Below, one piece after another: positions 56,837-64,000 of a DNA stretch of 64,000 bases. The translations under genes were made by a program, and so were the position numbers. The stretch is from Microbacterium gallinarum (GTDB lineage: Bacteria; Actinomycetota; Actinomycetes; Actinomycetales; Microbacteriaceae). The notes beneath the pieces are model-generated. The model did no database searches and was not told where the DNA came from. It was given only the letters and a program-made list of their open reading frames with translations. Numbering within the stretch: the first letter of the stretch is position 1; each line of letters begins with the position of its first letter. The stretch lies in the NCBI RefSeq assembly GCF_014837165.1, contig NZ_JACSPM010000001.1, positions 1-64,000 on the forward strand. Reading direction: 5' to 3'.

Positions 56837-58036
56837 ATGACCGATCACGCGAACGCCTCCGACGCGGCCTCCACCGCTCCCCCGCTGACCGGGAGCACCG
56901 CCATCGTGCGCGCCAAGCGGCGGACGCCCTTCTGGGACAACGCCCGCTTCGCCTGCATCGTGCTGGTCGTGCTCGGTCACGCCGTGCAGCGGCTGACCTA
57001 CGACTCCGACATCGCACTCGGCCTGTATCTGCTGATCTACGCGTTCCACATGCCGGCCTTCGCGATCATCTCGGGCTACTTCTCGAAGTCGGATCCGCCC
57101 AACCGCCGCCAGATGGCGCGCGTCGTCACCGACATCCTCCTGCCCTACTTCATCTTCGAGGGTCTGTGGACGCTCACGAAGTGGATCGTCGAAGGCAGCG
57201 CCAACCCGAACCTCACCCAGCCGTCGTGGACGCTGTGGTTCCTCCTGGCCCTCGGCATCTTCCGCCTCGTGCTGCCGTACCTCGCGCTGCTGCGGTGGCC
57301 GCTGCTGTGGACCGTGGCGATCTCGATCGGCGCCGGCTATCTGCCGAACATCGACTCGACGTTCTCGCTCTCGCGCACGCTCGGCCTTCTGCCGTTCTTC
57401 ACCCTCGGCTGGTGGCTCCGCGAGCACGACGTCGTGGAGCGCTTCGGGCTGCTCGCGCGACGCCGCTGGGGCGTAACGGTCGCGGCGGTGGCGGTGTTCG
57501 CGATGGCGGGGTGGTCGGCCTGGTTCTTCGTCGACGGCTGGCGGGCGATGAACCTGCGCGAGTGGCTCTTCTACGACGACAACTACGCGGCGCTCGGCGG
57601 CACCGAGTGGTGGGCGGGCGGCGTGCGGCTCGCGCTCATGGCGGTCGCGATCGTGCTCAGCGCCGCGTTCTTCGCGCTGCTCCCGCGCGGGACCCACTGG
57701 TGGACGCACTTCGGGCAGTACACGATGTACGTCTACCTCCTGCATTCGTTCGTGCTCTACCCGTTCCGCGAGTCAGGCGTGCTGCGCGACCTCGAGCCGA
57801 CGTGGCTGTGGCTGCCGATCGTCATCGTCGCCTCGGTGCTCATCGCACTCGGCCTGGCGACCCGGCCCGTGCGGCGCGTGTTCCGGCCGCTCGTCGAGCC
57901 ACGGCCCGCGTGGCTGTTCGCCGATCGCGCCCTCGCCGGACTCGAGGGGCGCCGCAGCGACCCGACCGGATCTCGCCGCCCGCGGGAGGAGCCGAAGCCC
58001 GTGCGCCCGCGTCCCGATCCCCGGCAGAACGGGTGA
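56837..58036 (+). CDS. Membrane acyltransferase 3 family protein
   Basis: A 399-residue integral membrane acyltransferase with about ten helices. WDNARFACIVLVVLGHAVQRL carries the conserved His of the family; MPAFAIISGYFSKSD and QYTMYVYLLHSFVLYPFRESG are also typical. Such proteins O-acylate sugars or cell-wall polymers; target unknown. ATG at 56837; TAGGGT is 11 nt upstream. Arg/Pro-rich C-terminal tail. Confidence 0.87.
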   Translation: MTDHANASDAASTAPPLTGSTAIVRAKRRTPFWDNARFACIVLVVLGHAVQRLTYDSDIALGLYLLIYAFHMPAFAIISGYFSKSDPPNRRQMARVVTDILLPYFIFEGLWTLTKWIVEGSANPNLTQPSWTLWFLLALGIFRLVLPYLALLRWPLLWTVAISIGAGYLPNIDSTFSLSRTLGLLPFFTLGWWLREHDVVERFGLLARRRWGVTVAAVAVFAMAGWSAWFFVDGWRAMNLREWLFYDDNYAALGGTEWWAGGVRLALMAVAIVLSAAFFALLPRGTHWWTHFGQYTMYVYLLHSFVLYPFRESGVLRDLEPTWLWLPIVIVASVLIALGLATRPVRRVFRPLVEPRPAWLFADRALAGLEGRRSDPTGSRRPREEPKPVRPRPDPRQNG

Positions 58037-58100
58037 CGCGCGTCCGCAGGCGGAGGCCGCCGATGCGCGCGACGTCGGTCCCGCCGGGTACGGTCGCGGA

Positions 58101-60224
58101 GTGAGCGACGACACGACCGACGACCTGCACACCGAGGCTCTGGCGGCCCTCCGCCGGCTCGTCGATCGCGACGACGCAACCTTCCACGACGGCCAGTTCG
58201 AGGCGATCGACGCGCTCGTGCGCGGTCGTTCGCGCGCGCTCGTCGTGCAGCGCACCGGGTGGGGGAAGTCGGCGGTGTACTTCGTCGCGACGCTGCTGCT
58301 GCGCCGCCGAGGCGCCGGCCCCACGATCCTCGTCTCGCCGCTGCTCGCCCTCATGCGCGACCAGGTCTCCGCGGCCGAGCGCGCGGGGGTGCGCGCCGCG
58401 AGCATCAACTCCGCCAACCCGCTGGAGTGGGACGACGTGCTGTCGCGGCTGCACGCCGACGAGCTCGACGTGCTGCTGGTCAGCCCCGAGCGCCTCAACA
58501 ATCCGCGCTTCCGGGACGAGCAGCTCCCGGCCCTCATCGCGCGCGTCGGGCTGCTCGTCGTCGACGAGGCGCACTGCATCTCGGACTGGGGCCACGACTT
58601 CCGTCCCGACTACCGTCGGCTCCGTGACCTCATCGCCGGCATGCCCGGCGACGTGCCCGTGCTGGCCACCACCGCCACGGCCAACGAGCGCGTCGTGCAC
58701 GACGTCGAGGAGCAGCTCGGCGCCGGGGGCGCGGGCGTGCTCACGATCCGCGGTCCGCTGGCGCGCGCGTCGCTGCGGCTGGGTGTGCTGAGACTGCCGG
58801 ATGCCGCGGCCCGCCTCGCCTGGCTGCTCAGCCACCTCGGCGACCTGCCCGGCAGCGGCATCATCTACACGCTCACGGTGTCGGCCGCCGAAGACACCGC
58901 CCGACTGCTGCGCGAGGCCGGCCACGAGGTGCGCGCATACACGGGCCAGACCGATCCCGCGGAACGCGAAGAGTCGGAGCGTCTGCTGAAGGAGAACCGC
59001 CTCAAGGCGCTGGTCGCCACGAGCGCCCTCGGCATGGGCTTCGACAAGCCCGACCTCGGCTTCGTCATCCACGTCGGTGCGCCGTCGACGCCCGTGGCGT
59101 ACTACCAGCAGGTCGGCCGCGCCGGCCGCGCCACGGAACGAGCCGACGTGCTGCTCCTCCCCGGGCCCGAGGATGCCGCGATCTGGCAGTACTTCGCGAC
59201 CGCCTCGATGCCCGATGAAGTGAAAGCGGCCGCCGTGCTCGACGAGCTCGCCCACGAGGGTGGCCCGCTCTCGACGGTCGCGCTCGAGGCGCGCGTCGAC
59301 ATCCGCCGCAGCCGGCTCGAGCTGCTGCTCAAGGTGCTCGACGTGGACGGGGCGGTCGATCGCGTGCAGGGCGGCTGGGTGTCGTCCGGCGCCTCGTGGA
59401 CCTACGACGCGGAGCGCTACGGACGGATCGCCGACGCGCGCACGCGCGAGCAGCAGTCCATGATCGAGTACGAGACGACGTCGGAGTGCCGCATGGAGTT
59501 CCTCCAGCGCTCCCTCGACGACCCCGCCGCCGCGCCGTGCGGACGTTGCGACAACTGCACGTCGCCCTGGTACCCGATCGATGTCGACCCGGCCACCACG
59601 GCCACCGCCGGCGCCGCCATGGACCGCGTGGGCGTGCTGGTCGAGCCGCGCGCGCAGTGGCCGAGCGGCATGGCCAGGCTCGGGCTCGAGCTGCGCGGCA
59701 ACATCGCCCGTGACGAGCGTCTCGAGCCGGGCCGGGCGCTCGCGCGCCTGACCGACCTCGGCTGGGGTGGGCCGCTGCGCGCGCTCTTCGCCCCCGGCGC
59801 TCCCGACACCGAGGTCTCACCGGCGATGGCGGCCGCCTGCGTGCGCGTTCTCGCGGAGTGGGACTGGGCGGCCCGGCCGGCCGCAGTCGTCGCGATGCCG
59901 TCGCGCACGCACCCGCGCCTGGTGGGGTCGCTCGCCCGCACGATCGCCGAGGTGGGCAGGCTGCCGCTGCTCGGCTCGCTGGAACTCACCGGGTCGGGTC
60001 CGGGCGGCAACGGCGGGAACAGCGCCTACCGTCTCGCCGGTGTCGCGGAGAGCTTCGTCGTCGGTCCGGCGCTGAGGTCTGCGGTCGCCGGCCTCGAGGG
60101 CGCCCCGATCCTCCTCGTCGACGATCTCGTCGACAGCCGCTGGTCGCTCACTGTCGCCGGTCGCCTGCTGCACCAGGCGGGTGCCGGGCCGGTGCTGCCG
60201 TTCGTGCTGGCCGCGCGCGCCTGA
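58101..60224 (+). CDS. RecQ-family helicase fused to a phosphoribosyltransferase-like domain
   Basis: A 707-residue helicase. RecA-like lobes carry QRTGWGKSAVYF (Walker A), VVDEAHCISDWGHDFRPDY (DEAH), ALGMGFDKPDLGFVIHVG and QVGRAGRATERADVLLLPG. A RecQ zinc region follows (CRMEFLQRSLDD, CGRCDNC). The last 150 residues are not an HRDC domain: AVVAMPSRTHPRLVGSLARTI near 594 and ILLVDDLVDSRWSLTVAGRLL at 670 resemble a PRTase fold with the acidic pair, but the PRPP loop is DSRWS. GTG at 58101 has TACGGT 6 nt upstream. Confidence 0.9.
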   Translation: MSDDTTDDLHTEALAALRRLVDRDDATFHDGQFEAIDALVRGRSRALVVQRTGWGKSAVYFVATLLLRRRGAGPTILVSPLLALMRDQVSAAERAGVRAASINSANPLEWDDVLSRLHADELDVLLVSPERLNNPRFRDEQLPALIARVGLLVVDEAHCISDWGHDFRPDYRRLRDLIAGMPGDVPVLATTATANERVVHDVEEQLGAGGAGVLTIRGPLARASLRLGVLRLPDAAARLAWLLSHLGDLPGSGIIYTLTVSAAEDTARLLREAGHEVRAYTGQTDPAEREESERLLKENRLKALVATSALGMGFDKPDLGFVIHVGAPSTPVAYYQQVGRAGRATERADVLLLPGPEDAAIWQYFATASMPDEVKAAAVLDELAHEGGPLSTVALEARVDIRRSRLELLLKVLDVDGAVDRVQGGWVSSGASWTYDAERYGRIADARTREQQSMIEYETTSECRMEFLQRSLDDPAAAPCGRCDNCTSPWYPIDVDPATTATAGAAMDRVGVLVEPRAQWPSGMARLGLELRGNIARDERLEPGRALARLTDLGWGGPLRALFAPGAPDTEVSPAMAAACVRVLAEWDWAARPAAVVAMPSRTHPRLVGSLARTIAEVGRLPLLGSLELTGSGPGGNGGNSAYRLAGVAESFVVGPALRSAVAGLEGAPILLVDDLVDSRWSLTVAGRLLHQAGAGPVLPFVLAARA

Positions 60225-60328
60225 CGCGCTGCCGCCGGCGTGCGCCGACACAGGCATCGCCACACGCGCCGCTCGACGGCGTGAGGTCCGGTCGTCGAGG
60301 GAGGGCGTGGTCATCGACTGCAACAAAG

Positions 60329-60352
60329 AAGCGGATGCCGCGGCATCCGCTT
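60329..60352. repeat. 24-bp perfect palindrome before the oxygenase gene
   Basis: A perfect 24-bp palindrome centred on CCGCGG contains GGATGCCGCGGCATCC. Its last base overlaps TACTCT (60352-60357), the putative -10 of the oxygenase gene. It is the longest instance of the heptamer that recurs throughout the window. Confidence 0.9.
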
Positions 60353-60363
60353 ACTCTCGGCAC

Positions 60364-61383
60364 ATGAGCGACCTCACCCTGCCGATCCTCGATCTGTCCC
60401 AGCTCGACGAGGGCCCCGAGGCGGCCGCCCGATTCCGCGACGACCTGCGGGCGGCGACGCACGAGGTCGGGTTCTTCTATCTCACGGGCACGGGAATCAC
60501 GCCGGAGCTCGAGGGACGCCTGCACCAGGCGGCGCGCGATTTCTTCGCACTCCCCGAAGCCGACAAGCTCGCCATCGAGAACGTCAAGAGCCCGCACTTC
60601 CGCGGATACACGCGCATCGGCGGCGAGCGCACGCAGGGCAAGGTCGACTGGCGCGAGCAGATCGACATCGGCCCCGAGCGCGAGACGGTCGCCAACCCGA
60701 GCGCGGCCGACTTCTTCCGTCTCGTCGGGCCGAACCTCTGGCCCGAGGCTCAGCCCGAACTGCGCGAGGTCGCGTCGGAGTGGCACGACCACCTGTCCGG
60801 TGTCGCCCGCAAGCTGCTCCGTGCCTGGGCACTGTCACTGGGCGCGCCCGAGAGCTACTTCGACGAGCACTTCGGCGAACCTTCGACGCTGATCAAGATC
60901 GTGCGCTACCCCGGCAAGGAGGACCCGACTCCCCAGCAGGGTGTCGGCGCTCACAAGGACTCCGGTGTGCTCACGCTGCTGTGGGTCGAACCGGGCAAGG
61001 GCGGCCTGCAGGTGCAGCGCGATGGCAAGTGGGTCGACGCGCCGCCGGTGCCGGGTGCGTTCGTCGTCAACATCGGCGAGCTGCTCGAGTACGCGACGCA
61101 GGGCTACCTCGTCGCGACGAACCACCGGGTGATCTCGCCGGCCTACCCGGACGACCGCATCTCGGTGCCGTTCTTCTTCAACCCGGCCCTCGACAAGCGC
61201 CTGCCGCTGATCGACCTGCCGCCCGAGCTCGCGGCGGAGGCGCGCGGAGTCACCCAGGATCCGGCGAACCCCATCCACGCGCTCTACGGCGAGAACGCGC
61301 TCAAGTCGCGGCTGCGCGCGCACCCCGACGTGGCCGAGATCCACCACGCCGATCTTCTGGCAGCCCGCGCCGCCTCAGCGTGA
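60364..61383 (+). CDS. 2-oxoglutarate/Fe(II) dioxygenase, isopenicillin-N-synthase-like
   Basis: A 339-residue non-haem iron oxygenase. The N-terminal DIOX_N part (ATHEVGFFYLTGTGI) precedes the jelly roll, with iron ligands His197 and Asp199 (GAHKDSGVLTLL) and His254 (TNHRVISP). RISVPFFFNP supplies the Arg265 and Ser267 that bind 2-oxoglutarate. Substrate unknown; relatives act on small metabolites and plant-like hormones. ATG at 60364 has TACTCT 6 nt upstream. Confidence 0.9.
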   Translation: MSDLTLPILDLSQLDEGPEAAARFRDDLRAATHEVGFFYLTGTGITPELEGRLHQAARDFFALPEADKLAIENVKSPHFRGYTRIGGERTQGKVDWREQIDIGPERETVANPSAADFFRLVGPNLWPEAQPELREVASEWHDHLSGVARKLLRAWALSLGAPESYFDEHFGEPSTLIKIVRYPGKEDPTPQQGVGAHKDSGVLTLLWVEPGKGGLQVQRDGKWVDAPPVPGAFVVNIGELLEYATQGYLVATNHRVISPAYPDDRISVPFFFNPALDKRLPLIDLPPELAAEARGVTQDPANPIHALYGENALKSRLRAHPDVAEIHHADLLAARAASA

Positions 61384-61392
61384 CAGCATCCG

Positions 61393-61441
61393 CTCACCTG
61401 TCACGATGTGCCACCCCGTCGAGCGCATCGTGACAGGTGAG
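61393..61441. terminator. Perfect 16-bp inverted repeat between oxygenase and rpsO
   Basis: 61393-61408 pairs perfectly with 61426-61441 (CTCACCTGTCACGATG and its complement) around a 17-nt loop. It lies 9 bp past the oxygenase stop. It could serve as its terminator, though the long symmetric arms are unusual for one. Confidence 0.6.
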
Positions 61442-61463
61442 GAGAGCACCCTCCGGGAATGAC

Positions 61464-61494
61464 GAAGGCCTCCCCACACCGTGGGGAGGCCTTC
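61464..61494 (-). terminator. Terminator after rpsO
   Basis: A 14-bp perfect stem (61464-61477 with 61481-61494) with a 3-nt loop lies 40 bp past the rpsO stop. TGTTTTG follows on the plus strand, so it may work in both directions. Confidence 0.85.
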
Positions 61495-61534
61495 CAAGAA
61501 TGTTTTGCGCGATTGAACGCTGGTTCGCTCTGCC

Positions 61535-61804
61535 TTATCGACGCAGACCGAGGCGCTCGATGAGCGAGCGGTAACGGTTGATGTCGATGTCCTGGAGGTA
61601 ACCCAGGAGACGGCGGCGCTGACCGACGAGCAGGAACAGCCCACGACGCGAGTGGTGGTCGTGCTTGTGCTCCTTGAGGTGCTCGGTGAGGTCCTTGATG
61701 CGCTGCGTCAGCATCGCGACCTGCACCTCGGGGGATCCGGTGTCACCGGGGTGCGTCGCGTACTCTTCGATGATCGCCTTCTTGACGTCTGCTTCCAGTG
61801 CCAT
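61535..61804 (-). CDS. rpsO: 30S ribosomal protein S15
   Basis: An 89-residue S15 that binds helix 22 of 16S rRNA and organises the platform. [27 protein letters not shown] and [21 protein letters not shown] are canonical. ATG at 61804; GGGGA is upstream. Leader of about 95 nt after TAGACT (61900-61895, minus strand). Not linked to pnp here (15 kb away). Confidence 0.97.
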   Translation of the reverse strand: MALEADVKKAIIEEYATHPGDTGSPEVQVAMLTQRIKDLTEHLKEHKHDHHSRRGLFLLVGQRRRLLGYLQDIDINRYRSLIERLGLRR

Positions 61805-61900
61805 AAAGTGATCCCCTTTCTCGTCGTTGCGCGGTGCCCGACGCCTGATGCGTGAGCTCTCTTTATCCGCGGCCGATCAAACGGCAACCTCACGAGTCTA
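61805..61900 (-). promoter_or_regulatory. rpsO promoter and leader
   Basis: TAGACT (61900-61895) is a -10 candidate, followed by a leader that can pair GTGAG with CTCAC and GCC-rich segments. S15 represses its own mRNA through leader structures in several phyla. A similar role here is inferred from length and position only. Confidence 0.4.
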
Positions 61901-61967
61901 CCAGCCGCAAAGACCAGGACGGTACGGGGACGGACGCGCACTCCGTCCGCCGGGTTAGCCTCGAAGG

Positions 61968-62189
61968 ATGCAGTACACCGTCCGCGTCAAACCCGGCAGC
62001 CGACGCGGACCGCTGGTCGAGGCATCCGACGACGCTCTCATCGTCTACGTGCGCGAGCGCGCCGTGGACGGCGCCGCCAACGACGGTGTCGTGCGGGCGC
62101 TCGCCGAGCACTTCGGTGTGCCGCGCAGCGGCGTGACGATCCTCCGCGGCCACACCGCGCGCATCAAGCGCGTCGAGGTCGACGAGTGA
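61968..62189 (+). CDS. DUF167 (YggU-family) protein
   Basis: A 73-residue protein of the DUF167 family: VRVKPGSRRGPLV, LIVYVRERAVDGAANDGVVRALAEHFGVP and VTILRGHTARIKRVEV. Function unknown though widely conserved. ATG at 61968 has TAGCCT 6 nt upstream (61956-61961). Overlaps the MFS gene by 4 bp. Confidence 0.88.
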   Translation: MQYTVRVKPGSRRGPLVEASDDALIVYVRERAVDGAANDGVVRALAEHFGVPRSGVTILRGHTARIKRVEVDE

Positions 62190-63496
62190 GCGACACGGAG
62201 CGCCGCAGCCACTTCATCGATCTGAGCCCGTTCCGCGAGAGCCCGGCGTTCACGCGGATGTGGATCGGCTCCACGCTCGCGGGCCTCGGCGGCCAGCTCA
62301 CGATCGTGGCGATCATGCTGCAGATGTACCACCTCACCGGATCGACCTTCGCGGTGGCGATGATCGCCGTCGCCGGACTGGTGCCCATGGTCGTCGCGGG
62401 CATCTACGGCGGCATGCTCGCCGACGCGTTCGACCGCCGCGCGGTCGCGCTGATCGCGGCGACCATCACGTTCGGCTCCACCGCGCTGCTGGCAGGGCTC
62501 ACGTGGGCGCAGCTCGAGACGGTCTGGTGGCTCTACGCCCTGAGCGTCGTCAATTCCTCGGCCAACTCGATCGTCATGGCGACGCGCCAGGCGATCGTGC
62601 CGCGCCTCCTCCCCCGGCGGCTCCTGCCCGCGGCGTCGGCTCTCGGCGGCATCACGGTCGGGATCATGGTCATGGCCGGCCCCGCGCTGGCGGGCGTCCT
62701 CGTGGCACTGACCGGATACGCCTGGACGTACACCCTCGACGTGGTGCTCATGCTGTCGCTGTTCCTCGGACTCTGGACGCTCCCGAAGCTGCGCCCGGAA
62801 GGCGAGACGGTGCGCCCGGGCATCGAGTCGCTGCGTGACGGCTGGCGGTTCCTTCGGCGGGCGTCGAACATCCGCCTGCAGTTCATCCTCGACATCATCG
62901 CGATGACGTTCGGGCAGCCGCTGGCGCTCTTCCCCGCCATCGGCGCCGTGCTGCTGGGCGGTGGTCCGATCACGACCGGCGTGCTCACGGCGTCCGTCGC
63001 CGTCGGTGCGTTCGGCTCGAGCCTGTTCTCGGGCCGCGTCGGCGCGGTGCGGCATCAGGGGCTCGGCATCGAGCGGGCGATCCTGGTGTACGGCGCGTCC
63101 ATCGTCGCCCTTGGCCTCGTGCTCGGCGCGGCAGCGCTGGGCTGGTTCGCCCCCGCCGGCGTCGACGCACAGACACCCAACCTCGTGCTCATCGTGCTGG
63201 CGTGCCTCGTGCTCGCCGTGTCGGGCGCCTCCGACAACGTCAGCTCGATCTTCCGCAACACGATGGTGCAGGCGGCCGTGCCCGACGCCATCCGCGGGCG
63301 TCTGCAGGGCGTCTTCATCGTCGTCGTCGCGGGAGGACCGCGCCTGGGGGCCCTGTACGCCGGCACTCTCGCCACGCTCACGGCGCTGTGGTTCCCGCCA
63401 CTCCTCGGAGGCTTCGTCATCGTCGGTCTGGTCGCGAGCCTGGTGCGGCTCAGCCCGCGGTTCCGGGCCTACGACGCCGAGAACCCGGTGCCGTAG
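62186..63496 (+). CDS. MFS exporter, EntS-like
   Basis: A 436-residue major facilitator with 12 helices. It starts SPFRESPAFTRMWIGSTLAGLGGQLT, as in enterobactin exporter EntS/MFS_3. The helix 2-3 loop has GGMLADAFDRRAVALI (motif A), then GTM-type helix 5 and the internal NTMVQAAVPDAIRGRLQGVF (repeat of motif A). Substrate unknown; no siderophore genes nearby. GTG at 62186 overlaps the DUF167 stop. Confidence 0.87.
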   Translation: MSDTERRSHFIDLSPFRESPAFTRMWIGSTLAGLGGQLTIVAIMLQMYHLTGSTFAVAMIAVAGLVPMVVAGIYGGMLADAFDRRAVALIAATITFGSTALLAGLTWAQLETVWWLYALSVVNSSANSIVMATRQAIVPRLLPRRLLPAASALGGITVGIMVMAGPALAGVLVALTGYAWTYTLDVVLMLSLFLGLWTLPKLRPEGETVRPGIESLRDGWRFLRRASNIRLQFILDIIAMTFGQPLALFPAIGAVLLGGGPITTGVLTASVAVGAFGSSLFSGRVGAVRHQGLGIERAILVYGASIVALGLVLGAAALGWFAPAGVDAQTPNLVLIVLACLVLAVSGASDNVSSIFRNTMVQAAVPDAIRGRLQGVFIVVVAGGPRLGALYAGTLATLTALWFPPLLGGFVIVGLVASLVRLSPRFRAYDAENPVP

Positions 63497-63579
63497 CCGA
63501 ACGGCCGCACACCGGCGGATTTCGGACGTCGCACCGGTACAGCGGGTTCGACGTCGACGCGCGAGCGTACCGTGAAGCC

Positions 63580-64000
63580 GTGACCACGACACGGACGATG
63601 CCCATGGCGCGCGAGAGCGGCCCGCCCTCGGCGCGCTGGATCACCGTCCAATTCGTGCTCGCGGGCATCGTGTGGGGCGCGAGCTTCCTGTTCATGAAGG
63701 TGGCGCTCACGGGCATCTCACCCGCGCAGGTCGCCTGGACGCGCATCCTCCTCGGTGCGCTCACGCTGGGCGCGCTCGTGCTGCTGCGGCGTGAGGCGCT
63801 CTCGCGCAGCCTGCGCGTGTGGGGTCATCTGACCGTCCTAGGGCTGACGTTCTGCGTCGTGCCGTTCCTGCTCTTCTCGTGGGCGCAGCAGCACGTGAGC
63901 TCGGGCGTCGCGAGCATCTTCAACGCGACGACCCCGATCATGACGGCGATCATGGCGTGGCTCGTCTTCCGCGTCGAGAAGCTCAAGCTGCTGCAGGTGC
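63580..64000 (+). CDS. EamA/DMT-family transporter (N-terminal part)
   Basis: The first 140 codons of a drug/metabolite transporter, cut by the window end. WITVQFVLAGIVWGASFLFMKVALTG is the first EamA helix, then AWTRILLGALTLGALVLL and LTFCVVPFLLFSWAQQHVSSGVASIFNATTP. GTG at 63580 has TACCGT 6 nt upstream (63568-63573). The function of most members is metabolite efflux; the substrate cannot be told. Confidence 0.85.
   Translation, partial: MTTTRTMPMARESGPPSARWITVQFVLAGIVWGASFLFMKVALTGISPAQVAWTRILLGALTLGALVLLRREALSRSLRVWGHLTVLGLTFCVVPFLLFSWAQQHVSSGVASIFNATTPIMTAIMAWLVFRVEKLKLLQV

Noticed and set aside
55298-57745. A single 815-residue esterase
   Set aside because: The first 331 residues are an antisense reading of the acyltransferase gene. 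The real esterase begins at the ATG at 56752 with a Shine-Dalgarno site.
55265-58036. A 923-residue acyltransferase fusion
   Set aside because: The part before 56837 is the antisense of the carboxylesterase. The membrane acyltransferase homology starts just after the ATG at 56837.

Overview
The window is high-GC actinobacterial DNA (estimated near 70% GC) with many GTG starts and very tight gene packing. It carries actinobacterium-specific families: PriA in place of HisA, DUF1844, DUF3046, DUF4395, DUF5302 and a LysM cell-division inhibitor divergent from lexA. The core order chiZ/lexA - hflX - dapF - miaA - miaB - recX - recA - DUF3046 - clgR - cinA - pgsA - ftsK - rnj - dapA - folA - thyA - dapB - pnp - rpsO is the order I know from mycobacteria, with lineage-specific insertions. 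Protein sequences and promoter style suggest Microbacteriaceae, probably Microbacterium; this is inference. I see no IS element, prophage, CRISPR array, rRNA or tRNA.

Layout. 1-1.9 kb: gluA-gluB of a glutamate ABC importer, ending at a 20-C run. 1.9-4.4 kb: infC-rpmI-rplT and a TrmH-family methyltransferase; infC appears to use a rare AUC start. 4.4-7.1 kb: DUF1844 protein, PLP decarboxylase, SseB-like protein. 7.1-10.2 kb: hisC-hisB-hisH-priA. 10.3-11.7 kb: the SOS pair chiZ-like/lexA. 11.7-20.2 kb: membrane protein, metF-metE, S9 peptidase, hflX. 20.3-25.6 kb: methyltransferase, dapF, GNAT, miaA, miaB, lipoprotein. 25.6-32.3 kb: recX, recA, DUF3046, clgR, cinA-type gene, pgsA, ftsK. 32.4-42.9 kb: RNase J, dapA, folA-thyA, a thiol-redox cluster (thioredoxin-like, DUF4395, OsmC), dapB, acetyltransferases and a histidine phosphatase. 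43-44 kb: an aldo/keto-reductase homologue lacking its whole catalytic tetrad. 44.2-46.6 kb: pnp. 46.9-51.5 kb: three small genes, then dctA divergent from a CitA/DcuS-type two-component system. 51.5-58 kb: nonspecific nuclease, a luciferase-like monooxygenase/FMN-reductase pair, two hydrolases, an acyltransferase. 58-64 kb: RecQ helicase fused to a phosphoribosyltransferase-like tail, 2OG-Fe(II) oxygenase, rpsO, DUF167 protein, MFS exporter and the start of an EamA transporter.

How the parts work together. LexA, RecA, RecX and the ChiZ-like protein form the SOS module, and SOS-like boxes are visible upstream of recA and of the chiZ-like gene. dapA, dapB and dapF serve diaminopimelate/lysine synthesis. 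ThyA and FolA form the dTMP/tetrahydrofolate cycle. MetF feeds methyl-THF to MetE. RNase J and PNPase are RNA-decay enzymes.

Two window-wide signals stand out. About a third of the genes have a TANNNT hexamer 6-8 nt before the start codon, the layout of leaderless transcripts. The heptamer GGATGCC/GGCATCC occurs about 65 times by eye count, several-fold more than base composition predicts. The window is mostly housekeeping. I do not see a clearly new multi-gene system; the best candidates for undescribed biology are the catalytically void AKR homologue and the RecQ-PRTase fusion.
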